A stretch of DNA of 64,000 nt from Zhengitettix transpicula. Its lineage: Eukaryota > Arthropoda > Insecta > Orthoptera > Tetrigidae. The position numbers were made by a program, and so were the translations under genes. Where the stretch lies: the NCBI GenBank assembly GCA_037074705.1, contig JAYJMR010000029.1, positions 124,001 through 188,000 on the forward strand, read 5' to 3'. Below the pieces are notes generated by a model. That model did no database searches and had not been told where the DNA came from. It was given only the letters and a program-made list of their open reading frames with translations. Below are positions 1 through 13,274 of the stretch, piece after piece; position 1 is the first letter of the stretch; each line of letters opens with the position of its first letter.

Positions 1-266
1 AGATATCTGTTAGATATTTTAACAGTGTACAAGATATCGATATATTTTGAATCACATAAATTTACACACAACAATACGGTAAATATTTTTGTTATTCATC
101 AGTTAGACGTTGAAAATTATTTTAAATTGTTTCAAAAAAATCGTTCTAATGTAGCGAAACTGTTTAAATTTGTTATGAAATCAGAATTCTGATACGTATA
201 AAACTTTTCGAAATATTTTTCTTTATCGGAAATAGAAGTAGAATCATTTTCTTAAAAAGTAATCGT
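1..266 (+). repeat. Partial A monomer (3' end) at window edge
   Basis: This is the last 266 bases of an A monomer cut by the window edge. It shares cgttctaatg, ttgtttcaaa and the tagaatcatttt tail with the monomer at 3,402, the eighth of the 8-mer. It is therefore probably the end of a preceding 8-mer copy. It differs from 3,402 in a few places (acacacaac against acacggaac; gtagcg against gttgcg). Confidence 0.9.
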
Positions 267-3200
267 ATGATGTGGCTAAAAAGCTCGGAATGTTCGTTTC
301 AAATGTAATTTTGAATAAAATAAAGTATGTTTTTTTTATATATCTCTACTGTTTTGCGATGTAATGCGTAATTATGACGATACTCCAAGAATAGAGGTTA
401 CAAATAGCCGAATCACAATTTATATGCAGAATCTGTACTGTATTAGCGAGATATCTGTTAGATATTTTAACAGTGTACAAGATATCGATATATTTTGAAT
501 CACATCAATTTACACACAACAATACGGTAAATATTTTTGTTATTCATCAGTTAGACGTTGAAAATTATTTTAAATTGTCTCATAAAAATCGTCCTAATGT
601 AGCGAAACTGTTTAAATTTGTTATGAAATCAGAATTCTGATACGTATAAAACTTTTCGAAATATTTTTCTTTATCGGAATTAGAAGTAGAGCCATTTTCT
701 TAAAAAGTATTCGTATGATGTGTCTAAAAAGCTCGGAATATTTGTTTCAAATGTAATTTTGAATAAAATAAAGTATGTTTTTTGTAGATATCTCTACAGT
801 TTTGCGATTTAATGCGTAATTATGACGATACTCTAAGCCTAGAGGTTACAAATAGCAGAATCGCAATGTATATGCAGAATCTGTACTTTATTAGCGAAAT
901 ATCTGTTAGATATGTTAACAGTGTACAAGATATCAATATATATATAATCACATAAATTTACTCAGAACAATACGCTAAATAATTTTGTTATTGATCAGTA
1001 AGAAGTTCAAAAATATTTAAAGTTTTCACAATAAATTCGTCTTAATGGAATGGAAATGCGTAAATTTTTTATGAAATCAGAAGTCTAATACGAAGAAAAC
1101 TTTTCGAAATATTTCTCTTTTTCAGGATTAGAAGTAGAGCCATTTTCTTAAAAATTATTTGTATGATGTGGCTAAAAAGCTCGGAATGTTTGTTTCAATT
1201 GTAATTTTGAATAAAATAAAGTATGTTTTTTTTATATATCTCTTCTGTTTTGCGATGTAATGCGTAATTATGACGATACTCCAAGAATAGAGGTTACAAA
1301 TAGCCGAATCACAATTTATATGCAGAATCTGTACTGCATTATCGAGATATCTGTTAGATATTTTAACAGTGTACAAGATATTGATATATTTTGAATCACA
1401 TAAATTTACACGAAAAAATACGGTAAATATTTTTGTTATTCATCAGTTAGACGTTGAAAAATATTTTAAATTGATTCAAAAAATCGTCCTAATGTAGCGA
1501 AACTGTTTAAATTTGTTATGAAATCAGAATTCTGATACGTATAAAACTTTTCGAAATATTTTTCTTTATCGGAAATAGAAGTAGAGCCACTTTCTTAAAA
1601 AGTAATCGTATGATGTGGCTAAAAAGCTCGGAATGTTCGTTTCAAATGTTATTTTGAATAAAATAAAGTATGTTTTTTTTAGATATCTCTACAGTTTTGC
1701 GATGTAATGCGTAATTATGACGATACTCTTAGCCTAGAGGTTACAAATAGCCGAATCGCAATGTATATGCAGAATCTGTACTTTATTAGCGAGATATCTG
1801 TTAGATATGTTAACAGTGTACAAGATATCAATATATATATAATCACATCAATTTACACAGAACAATACGCTAAATAATTTTGTTATTGATCAGTAAGAAG
1901 TTCAAAAATATTTAAAGTTTTCACAATAAATTCGTCTTAATGTAATGGAAATGCGTAAATTTTTTATGATATCAGAAGTCTAATACGAATAAAACTTTTC
2001 GAAATATTTCTCTTTTTCAGGATTAGAAGTAAAGCCATTTTCTTAAAAATTATTTGTATGATGTGGGTAAAAAGCTCGGAATGTTCGTTTCAAATGTAAT
2101 TTTGAATAAAATAAAGTATGTTTTTTTTTATATATCTCTTCTGTTTTGCGATGTAATGCGTAATTATGACGATACTCCAAGAATAGAGGTTACAAATAGC
2201 CGAATCACAAATTATAAGCAGAATCTGTACTGTATTAGCGAGATATCTGTTACATATTTTAACAGTGTACAAGATATCGATATATTTTGAATCACATAAA
2301 TTTACACGCAACAATACGGTAAATATTTTTGTTATTCATCAGTTAGACGTTGAAAATTATTTTAAATTGTCTCATAAAAATCGTCCTAATGTAGCGAAAC
2401 TGTTTAAATTTGTTATGAAATCAGAATTCTGCTACGTATAAAACTTTTCGAAATATTTTTCTTTATCGGAAATAGAAGTAGAGCCATTTTCTTAAAAAGT
2501 ATTCTTATGATGTGTCTAAAAAGCTCGGAATGTTCGTTTCAATTGTAATTTTGAATAAAATAAATTATGTTTTTTTTATATATCTCTTCTGTTTTGCGAT
2601 GTAATGCGTAATTATGACGATACTCCAAGAATAGAGGTTACAAATAGCCGAATCACAATTTATATGCAGAATCTGTACTGTATTATCGAGATATCTGTTA
2701 GATATTTTAACAGTGTACAAGATATTGATATATTTTGAATCACATAAATTTACACGGAACAATACGGTAAATATTTTTGTTATTCATCAGTTAGACGTTG
2801 AAAATTATTTTAAATTGTCTCAAAAAAATCGTCCTAATGTAGCGAAACTGTTTAAATTTGTTATGAAATCAGAATTCTGATACGTATAAAACTTTTCGAA
2901 ATATTTTTCTTTATCGGAAATAGAAGTAGAGCCATTTTCTTAAAAAGTAATCATATGATGTGGCTAAAAAGCTCGGAATGTTCGTTTCAAATGTAATTTT
3001 GAATAAAATAAAGTATTTTTTTTTAGATATCTCTACAGTTTTGCGATGTAATGCGTAATTATGACGATACTCTAAGCCTAGAGGTTACAAATAGCAGAAT
3101 CGCAATGTATATGCAGAATCTGTACTTTATTAGCGAGATATCAGTTAGATATGTTAACAGTGTACAAGATATCAATATATATATAATCACATAAATTTAC

Positions 3201-3849
3201 GCAGAACAATACGCTAAATAATTTTGTTATTGATCAGTAAGAAGTTCAAAAATATTTAAAGTTTTCACAATAAATTCGTCTTAATGGAATGGAAATGCGT
3301 AAATTTTTTATGAAATCAGAAGTCTAATACGAATAAAACTTTTCGAAATATTTCTCTTTTTCAGGATTAGAAGTAGAGCCATTTTCTTAAAAATTATTTG
3401 TATGATGTGGCTAAAAAGTTCGGAATGTTCGTTTCAATTGTAATTTTGAATAAAATAAAGTATGTTTTTTTTAAATATCTCTTCTGTTTTGCAATGTAAT
3501 GCGTAATTATGACGATACTCCAAGAATAGAGGTTACAAATAGCCGAATCACAATTTATATGCAGAATCTGTACTGTATTATCGAGATATCTGTTAGATAT
3601 TTTAACAGTGTACAAGATATCGATATATTTTGAATCACATAAATTTACACGGAACAATACGGTAAATATTTTTGTTACTTATCAGTTAGACGTTGAAAAT
3701 TATTTTAAATTGTTTCAAAAAAATCGTTCTAATGTTGCGAAACTGTTTAAATTTGTTATGAAATCAGAATTCTGATACGTATAAAACTTTTCGAAATATT
3801 TTTCTTTATCGGAAATAGAAGTAGAATCATTTTCTTAAAAAGTAATCGT
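267..3849 (+). repeat. 8-monomer HOR, copy 1 (3,583 bp)
   Basis: Monomer starts and types: 267 A1v, 715 B1, 1163 A1, 1610 B1, 2058 A1v, 2507 A1, 2955 B1, 3402 A1. The monomer at 2955 is mixed. Its left part carries B2-like alleles (atcagttag, tacgcagaac) and its right part B1 alleles (caaaaatatttaaag). The monomer at 1610 has a private actcttagcc. The whole unit is repeated 3,583 bp downstream. No gene is supported; the short ORFs here are by-products of the repeat. Confidence 0.93.
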
Positions 3850-6088
3850 ATGATGTGGCTAAAAAGCTCGGAATGTTCGTTTCAAATGTAATTTTGAATA
3901 AAATAAAGTATGTTTTTTTTATATATCTCTACTGTTTTGCGATGTAATGCGTAATTATGACGATACTCCAAGAATAGAGGTTACAAATAGCCGAATCACA
4001 ATTTATATGCAGAATCTGTACTGTATTAGCGAGATATCTGTTAGATATTTTAACAGTGTACAAGATATCGATATATTTTGAATCACATCAATTTACACAC
4101 AACAATACGGTAAATATTTTTGTTATTCATCAGTTAGACGTTGAAAATTATTTTAAATTGTCTCATAAAAATCGTCCTAATGTAGCGAAACTGTTTAAAT
4201 TTGTTATGAAATCAGAATTCTGATACGTATAAAACTTTTCGAAATATTTTTCTTTATCGGAATTAGAAGTAGAGCCATTTTCTTAAAAAGTATTCGTATG
4301 ATGTGTCTAAAAAGCTCGGAATATTTGTTTCAAATGTAATTTTGAATAAAATAAAGTATGTTTTTTGTAGATATCTCTACAGTTTTGCGATTTAATGCGT
4401 AATTATGACGATACTCTAAGCCTAGAGGTTACAAATAGCAGAATCGCAATGTATATGCAGAATCTGTACTTTATTAGCGAAATATCTGTTAGATATGTTA
4501 ACAGTGTACAAGATATCAATATATATATAATCACATAAATTTACTCAGAACAATACGCTAAATAATTTTGTTATTGATCAGTAAGAAGTTCAAAAATATT
4601 TAAAGTTTTCACAATAAATTCGTCTTAATGGAATGGAAATGCGTAAATTTTTTATGAAATCAGAAGTCTAATACGAAGAAAACTTTTCGAAATATTTCTC
4701 TTTTTCAGGATTAGAAGTAGAGCCATTTTCTTAAAAATTATTTGTATGATGTGGCTAAAAAGCTCGGAATGTTTGTTTCAATTGTAATTTTGAATAAAAT
4801 AAAGTATGTTTTTTTTATATATCTCTTCTGTTTTGCGATGTAATGCGTAATTATGACGATACTCCAAGAATAGAGGTTACAAATAGCCGAATCACAATTT
4901 ATATGCAGAATCTGTACTGCATTATCGAGATATCTGTTAGATATTTTAACAGTGTACAAGATATTGATATATTTTGAATCACATAAATTTACACGAAAAA
5001 ATACGGTAAATATTTTTGTTATTCATCAGTTAGACGTTGAAAAATATTTTAAATTGATTCAAAAAATCGTCCTAATGTAGCGAAACTGTTTAAATTTGTT
5101 ATGAAATCAGAATTCTGATACGTATAAAACTTTTCGAAATATTTTTCTTTATCGGAAATAGAAGTAGAGCCACTTTCTTAAAAAGTAATCGTATGATGTG
5201 GCTAAAAAGCTCGGAATGTTCGTTTCAAATGTTATTTTGAATAAAATAAAGTATGTTTTTTTTAGATATCTCTACAGTTTTGCGATGTAATGCGTAATTA
5301 TGACGATACTCTTAGCCTAGAGGTTACAAATAGCCGAATCGCAATGTATATGCAGAATCTGTACTTTATTAGCGAGATATCTGTTAGATATGTTAACAGT
5401 GTACAAGATATCAATATATATATAATCACATCAATTTACACAGAACAATACGCTAAATAATTTTGTTATTGATCAGTAAGAAGTTCAAAAATATTTAAAG
5501 TTTTCACAATAAATTCGTCTTAATGTAATGGAAATGCGTAAATTTTTTATGATATCAGAAGTCTAATACGAATAAAACTTTTCGAAATATTTCTCTTTTT
5601 CAGGATTAGAAGTAAAGCCATTTTCTTAAAAATTATTTGTATGATGTGGGTAAAAAGCTCGGAATGTTCGTTTCAAATGTAATTTTGAATAAAATAAAGT
5701 ATGTTTTTTTTTATATATCTCTTCTGTTTTGCGATGTAATGCGTAATTATGACGATACTCCAAGAATAGAGGTTACAAATAGCCGAATCACAAATTATAA
5801 GCAGAATCTGTACTGTATTAGCGAGATATCTGTTACATATTTTAACAGTGTACAAGATATCGATATATTTTGAATCACATAAATTTACACGCAACAATAC
5901 GGTAAATATTTTTGTTATTCATCAGTTAGACGTTGAAAATTATTTTAAATTGTCTCATAAAAATCGTCCTAATGTAGCGAAACTGTTTAAATTTGTTATG
6001 AAATCAGAATTCTGATACGTATAAAACTTTTCGAAATATTTTTTTTATCGGAAATAGAAGTAGAGCCATTTTCTTAAAAAGTATTCTT
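3850..6088 (+). repeat. 8-monomer HOR, copy 2, first five monomers only
   Basis: Monomer starts: 3850 A1v, 4298 B1, 4746 A1, 5193 B1, 5641 A1v. Each lies exactly 3,583 bp after its partner in copy 1. By eye the match is close to perfect, including private variants such as the cttagcc, ttacatattt and cgaaaaaatac alleles. Differences appear only near the end: gaattctgctacg at 2,430 against gaattctgatacg, and a shortened T-rich tract near 6,040. From 6,089 the array continues with an A2 monomer where copy 1 had A1, so the copy is truncated by a later exchange. Confidence 0.92.
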
Positions 6089-6988
6089 ATGATGTGTCTA
6101 AAAAGCTCGGAATGTTCGTTTCAAATGTAATTTTGAATAAAATAAAGTATGTTTTTTTTTATATATCTCTTCTGTTTTGCGATGTAATGCGTAATTATGA
6201 CGATACTCCAAGAAAAGAGGTTACAAATTAGCCGAATCACAATTTATATGCAGAATCTGTACTGTATTATCGAGATATCTGTTAGATATTTTAACAGTGT
6301 ACAAGATATCGATATATTTTGAATCACATTAATTTACACGCAACAATACGGTAAATATTTTTGTTATTCATCAGTTAGACGTTGAAAATTATTTTAAATT
6401 GTCTCATAAAAATCGTCCTAATGTAGCGAAACTGTTTAAATTTGTTATGAAATCAGAATTCTGATACGTATAAAACTTTTCGAAATATTTTTCTTTATCA
6501 AAAATAGAAGTAGAATCATTTTCTTAAAAAGTATTCGTATGATGTGGCTAAAAAGCTCGGAATGTTCGTTTCAAATGTAATTTTGAATAAAATAAAGTAT
6601 GTTTTTTTTAGATATCTCTTCAGTTTTGCGATGTAATGCGTAATTATGACGATACTCTAAGCCTAGAGGTTACAAATAGCAGAATCGCAATGTATATGCA
6701 GAATCTGTACTTTATTAGCGAGATATCTGTTAGATATGTTAACAGTGTACAAGATATCAATATATATATATAATCACATAAATTTACACAGAACAATACG
6801 CTAAATAATTTTGTTATTGATCAGTAAGAAGTTCAAAAATATTTAAAGTTTTCACAATAAATTCGTCTTAATGGAATGGAAATGCGTAAATTTTTTATGA
6901 AATCAGAAGTCTAATACGAATAAAACTTTTCGAAATATTTCTCTTTTTCAGGATTAGAAGTAGAGCCATTTTCTTAAAAATTATTTGT
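6089..6988 (+). repeat. A2-B1 dimer linking the 8-mer and 7-mer zones
   Basis: Monomer starts: 6089 A2 and 6539 B1, each 450 bp. The A2 monomer carries the extra T (caaattagcc), a cacattaattt variant and a tatcaaaaatag tail. The B1 has tctcttcag instead of tctctacag and a long (AT)n tract. The pair corresponds to the last two monomers of the following 7-mer (9,234 and 9,685), so it is probably the tail of a partly lost 7-mer copy. Confidence 0.85.
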
Positions 6989-9900
6989 ATGTTGTGGCTA
7001 AAAAGCTCGGAATGTTCGTTTCAATTGTAATTTTGAATAAAATAAAGTATGTTTTTTTTATATATCTCTTCTGTTTTGCGATGTAATGCGTAATTATGAC
7101 GATACTCCAAGAATAGAGGTTACAAATAGCCGAATCACAATTTATATGCAGAATCTGTACTGTATTATCGAGATATCTGTTAGATATTTTAACAGTGTAC
7201 AAGATATTGATATATTTTGAATCACATAAATTTACACGCAACAATACGGTAAATATTTTTGTTATTCATCAGTTAGACGTTGAAAATTATTTTAAATTGT
7301 CTCATAAAAATCGTCCTAATGTAGCGAAACTGTTTAAATTTGTTATGAAATCAGAATTCTGATACGTATAAACATTTTCGAAATATTTTTCTTTATCGGA
7401 AATAGAAGTAGAGCCATTTTCTTAAAAAGTATTCTTATGATGTGTCTAAAAAGATCGGAATGTTCGTTTCAAATGTAATTTTGAATAAAATAAAGTATGT
7501 TTTTTTTAATATATCTCTTCTGTTTTGCGATGTAATGCGTAATTATGACGATACTCCAAGAAAAGAGGTTACAAATTAGCCGAATCACAATTTATATGCA
7601 GAATCTGTACTGTATTATCGAGATATCTGTTAGATATTTTAACAGTGTACAAGATATCGATATATTTTGAATCACATAAATTTACACGGAACAATACGGT
7701 AAATATTTTTGTTATTCATCAGTTAGACGTTGAAAATTATTTTAAATTGTCTCAAAAAAATCGTCCTAATGTAGCGAAACTGTTTAAATTTGTTATGAAA
7801 TCAGAATTCTGATACGTATAAAACTTTTCGAAATATTTTTCTTTATCGAAAATAGAAGTAGAATCATTTTCTTAAAAAGTATTCGTATGATGTGGCTAAA
7901 AAGCTCGGAATGTTTGTTTCAAATGTAATTTTGAATAAAATAAAGTATGTTTTTTTAGATATCTCTACAGTTTGCGATGTAATGCGTAATTATGACGATA
8001 CTCTAAGCCTAGAGGTTACAAATAGCAGAATCGCAATGTATATGCAGAATCTGTACTTTATTAGCGAGATATCTGTTAGATATGTTTAACAGTGTACAAG
8101 ATATCAATATATATATATAATCACATAAATTTACACAGAACAATACGCTAAATAATTTTGTTATTGATCAGTAAGAAGTTCAAAAATATTTAAAGTTTTC
8201 ACAATAAATTCGTCTTAATGGAATGGAAATGCGTAAATGTTTTATGAAATCAGAAGTCTAATACGAATAAAACTTTTCGAAATATTTCTCTTTTTCAGGA
8301 TTAGAAGTAGAGCCATTTTCTTAAAAATTATTTGTATCATGTGGCTAAAAAGCTCGGAATGTTCGTTTCAATTGTAATTTTGAATAAAATAAAGTATGTT
8401 TTTTTTATATATCTCTTCTGTTTTGCGATGTAATGCGTAATTATGACGATACTCCAAGAATAGAGGTTACAAATAGCCGAATCACAATTCATATGCAGAA
8501 TCTGTACTGTATTATCGAGATATCTGTTAGATATTTTAACAGTGTACAAGATATTGATATATTTTGAATCACATAAATTTACACGGAACAATACGGTAAA
8601 TATTTTTGGTTATTCATCAGTTAGACGTTGAAAATTATTTTAAATTGTCTCAAAAAAATCGTCCTAATGTAGCGAAACTGTTTAAATTTGTTATGAAATC
8701 AGAATTCTGATACGTATAAAACTTTTCGAAATATTTTTCTTTATCGGAAATAGAAGTAGAGCCATTTTCTTAAAAATTATTTGTATGATGTGGCTAAAAA
8801 GCTCGGAATGTTCGTTTCAAATGTAATTTTGAATAAAATAAAGTATGTTTTTTTTATATATCTCTTCTGTTTTGCGATGTAATGCGTAATTATGACGATA
8901 CTCCAAGAATAGAGGTTACAAATAGCCGAATCACAAATTATATGCAGAATCTGTTACTGTATTAGCGAGATATCTGTTAGATATTTTAACAGTGTACAAG
9001 ATATCGATATATTTTGAATCACATAAATTTACACGCAACAATACGGTAAATATTTTTGTTATTCATCAGTTAGACGTTGAAAATTATTTTAAATTGTCTC
9101 ATAAAAATCGTCCTAATGTAGCGAAACTGTTTAAATTTGTTATGAAATCAGAATTCTGATACGTATAAACATTTTCGAAATATTTTTCTTTATCGGAAAT
9201 AGAAGTAGAGCCATTTTCTTAAAAAGTATTCTTATGATGTGTCTAAAAAGATCGGAATGTTCGTTTCAAATGTAATTTTGAATAAATAAAGTATGTTTTT
9301 TTAATATATCTCTTCTGTTTTGCGATGTAATGCGTAATTATGACGATACTCCAAGAAAAGAGGTTACAAATTAGCCGAATCACAATTTATATGCAGAATC
9401 TGTACTGTATTATCGAGATATCTGTTAGATATTTTAACAGTGTACAAGATATCGATATATTTTGAATCACATAAATTTACACGGAACAATACGGTAAATA
9501 TTTTTGTTATTCATCAGTTAGACGTTGAAAATTATTTTAAATTGTCTCAAAAAAATCGTCCTAATGTAGCGAAACTGTTTAAATTTGTTATGAAATCAGA
9601 AGAATTCTGATACGTATAAAACTTTTCGAAATATTTTTTTTTATCGAAAATAGAAGTAGAATCATTTTCTTAAAAAGTATTCGTATGATGTGGCTAAAAA
9701 GCTCGAATGTTTGTTTCAAATGTAATTTTGAATAAATAAAGTATGTTTTTTTTAGATATCTCTACAGTTTTGCGATGTAATGCGTAATTATGACGATACT
9801 CTAAGCCTAGAGGTTACAAATAGCAGAATCGCAATGTATATGCAGAATCTGTACTTTATTAGCGAGATATCTGTTAGATATGTTAACAGTGTACAAGATA

Positions 9901-10132
9901 TCAATATATATATATAATCACATAAATTTACACAGAACAATACGCTAAATAATTTTGTTATTGATCAGTAAGAAGTTCAAAAATATTTAAAGTTTTCACA
10001 ATAAATTCGTCTTAATGGAATGGAAATGCGTAAATTTTTTATGAAATCAGAAGTCTAATACGAATAAAACTTTTCGAAATATTTCTCTTTTTCAGGATTA
10101 GAAGTAGAGCCATTTTCTTAAAAATTATTTGT
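6989..10132 (+). repeat. 7-monomer HOR, copy 1 (3,144 bp)
   Basis: Monomer starts: 6989 A1, 7437 A2, 7887 B1, 8336 A1, 8785 A1v, 9234 A2, 9685 B1. Three A monomers in a row (8336-9684) mark this unit. The A1 at 6989 begins atgttgtgg and that at 8336 begins atcatgtgg; both private variants recur in copy 2. The A2 monomers at 7437 and 9234 carry aagatcgg. The copy has scattered single-base indels absent from copy 2, for example near 7,972, 8,085, 8,608, 8,953, 9,280, 9,600, 9,705 and 9,733. Confidence 0.92.
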
Positions 10133-13100
10133 ATGTTGTGGCTAAAAAGCTCGGAATGTTCGTTTCAATTGTAATTTTGAATAAAATAAAGTATGTTTTT
10201 TTTATATATCTCTTCTGTTTGCGATGTAATGCGTAATTATGACGATACTCCAAGAATAGAGGTTACAAATAGCCGAATCACAATTTATATGCAGAATCTG
10301 TACTGTATTATCGAGATATCTGTTAGATATTTTAACAGTGTACAAGATATTGATATATTTTGAATCACATAAATTTACACGCAACAATACGGTAAATATT
10401 TTTGTTATTCATCAGTTAGACGTTGAAAATTATTTTAAATTGTCTCATAAAAATCGTCCTAATGTAGCGAAACTGTTTAAATTTGTTATGAAATCAGAAT
10501 TCTGATACGTATAAACATTTTCGAAATATTTTTCTTTATCGGAAATAGAAGTAGAGCCATTTTCTTAAAAAGTATTCTTATGATGTGTCTAAAAAGATCG
10601 GAATGTTCGTTTCAAATGTAATTTTGAATAAAATAAAGTATGTTTTTTTTAATATATCTCTTCTGTTTTGCGATGTAATGCGTAATTATGACGATACTCC
10701 AAGAAAAGAGGTTACAAATTAGCCGAATCACAATTTATATGCAGAATCTGTACTGTATTATCGAGATATCTGTTAGATATTTTAACAGTGTACAAGATAT
10801 CGATATATTTTGAATCACATAAATTTACACGGAACAATACGGTAAATATTTTGTTATTCATCAGTTAGACGTTGAAAATTATTTTAAATTGTCTCAAAAA
10901 AATCGTCCTAATGTAGCGAAACTGTTTAAATTTGTTATGAAATCAGAATTCTGATACGTATAAAACTTTTCGAAATATTTTTCTTTATCGAAAATAGAAG
11001 TAGAATCATTTTCTTAAAAAGTATTCGTATGATGTGGCTAAAAAGCTCGGAATGTTTGTTTCAAATGTAATTTTGAATAAAATAAAGTATGTTTTTTTTA
11101 GATATCTCTACAGTTTTGCGATGTAATGCGTAATTATGACGATACTCTAAGCCTAGAGGTTACAAATAGCAGAATCGCAATGTATATGCAGAATCTGTAC
11201 TTTATTAGCGAGATATCTGTTAGATATGTTAACAGTGTACAAGATATCAATATATATATATAATCACATAAATTTACACAGAACAATACGCTAAATAATT
11301 TTGTTATTGATCAGTAAGAAGTTCAAAAATATTTAAAGTTTTCACAATAAATTCGTCTTAATGGAATGGAAATGCGTAAATGTTTTATGAAATCAGAAGT
11401 CTAATACGAATAAAACTTTTCGAAATATTTCTCTTTTTCAGGATTAGAAGTAGAGCCATTTTCTTAAAAATTATTTGTATCATGTGGCTAAAAAGCTCGG
11501 AATGTTCGTTTCAATTGTAATTTTGAATAAAATAAAGTATGTTTTTTTTATATATCTCTTCTGTTTTGCGATGTAATGCGTAATTATGACGATACTCCAA
11601 GAATAGAGGTTACAAATAGCCGAATCACAATTCATATGCAGAATCTGTACTGTATTATCGAGATATCTGTTAGATATTTTAACAGTGTACAAGATATTGA
11701 TATATTTTGAATCACATAAATTTACACGGAACAATACGGTAAATATTTTTGTTATTCATCAGTTAGACGTTGAAAATTATTTTAAATTGTCTCAAAAAAA
11801 TCGTCCTAATGTAGCGAAACTGTTTAAATTTGTTATGAAATCAGAATTCTGATACGTATAAAACTTTTCGAAATATTTTTCTTTATCGGAAATAGAAGTA
11901 GAGCCATTTTCTTAAAAATTATTTGTATGATGTGGCTAAAAAGCTCGGAATGTTCGTTTCAAATGTAATTTTGAATAAAATAAAGTATGTTTTTTTTATA
12001 TATCTCTTCTGTTTTGCGATGTAATGCGTAATTATGACGATACTCCAAGAATAGAGGTTACAAATAGCCGAATCACAAATTATATGCAGAATCTGTACTG
12101 TATTAGCGAGATATCTGTTAGATATTTTAACAGTGTACAAGATATCGATATATTTTGAATCACATAAATTTACACGCAACAATACGGTAAATATTTTTGT
12201 TATTCATCAGTTAGACGTTGAAAATTATTTTAAATTGTCTCATAAAAATCGTCCTAATGTAGCGAAACTGTTTAAATTTGTTATGAAATCAGAATTCTGA
12301 TACGTATAAACATTTTCGAAATATTTTTCTTTATCGGAAATAGAAGTAGAGCCATTTTCTTAAAAAGTATTCTTATGATGTGTCTAAAAAGATCGGAATG
12401 TTCGTTTCAAATGTAATTTTGAATAAAATAAAGTATGTTTTTTTTAATATATCTCTTCTGTTTTGCGATGTAATGCGTAATTATGACGATACTCCAAGAA
12501 AAGAGGTTACAAATTAGCCGAATCACAATTTATATGCAGAATCTGTACTGTATTATCGAGATATCTGTTAGATATTTTAACAGTGTACAAGATATCGATA
12601 TATTTTGAATCACATAAATTTACACGGAACAATACGGTAAATATTTTTGTTATTCATCAGTTAGACGTTGAAAATTATTTTAAATTGTCTCAAAAAAATC
12701 GTCCTAATGTAGCGAAACTGTTTAAATTTGTTATGAAATCAGAATTCTGATACGTATAAAACTTTTCGAAATATTTTTTTTTATCGAAAATAGAAGTAGA
12801 ATCATTTTCTTAAAAAGTATTCGTATGATGTGGCTAAAAAGCTCGGAATGTTTGTTTCAAATGTAATTTTGAATAAAATAAAGTATGTTTTTTTTAGATA
12901 TCTCTACAGTTTTGCGATGTAATGCGTAATTATGACGATACTCTAAGCCTAGAGGTTACAAATAGCAGAATCGCAATGTATATGCAGAATCTGTACTTTA
13001 TTAGCGAGATATCTGTTAGATATGTTAACAGTGTACAAGATATCAATATATATATATAATCACATAAATTTACACAGAACAATACGCTAAATAATTTTGT

Positions 13101-13274
13101 TATTGATCAGTAAGAAGTTCAAAAATATTTAAAGTTTTCACAATAAATTCGTCTTAATGGAATGGAAATGCGTAAATGTTTTATGAAATCAGAAGTCTAA
13201 TACGAATAAAACTTTTCGAAATATTTCTCTTTTTCAGGATTAGAAGTAGAGCCATTTTCTTAAAAATTATTTGT
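10133..13274 (+). repeat. 7-monomer HOR, copy 2 (3,142 bp)
   Basis: Monomer starts: 10133 A1, 10580 A2, 11029 B1, 11479 A1, 11927 A1v, 12375 A2, 12825 B1. The order and private variants are those of copy 1: atgttgtgg at 10,133, atcatgtgg at 11,479, aagatcgg in both A2 monomers, and tataaacatttt tails. The B1 monomers at 11029 and 12825 have taaatgttttatg and a longer (AT)n run, giving 450 bp. Isolated indels remain near 10,218 and 10,850; the rest is clean. Confidence 0.92.
12825..13274 (+). repeat. Reference B1 monomer (450 bp)
   Basis: This is a clean B1 copy: tttagatatctctacag, ctaagcctagagg, ctgttagatatg, a long (AT)n tract, acacagaacaatacgc, caaaaatatttaaag, cgtcttaatggaatgg, taaatgttttatg and aaaacttttcg. 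Other B1 copies have a shorter (AT)n tract and attttttatg. B1 is the usual B type before 18 kb. It becomes rarer downstream and is last seen intact at 42,410. Confidence 0.88.
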
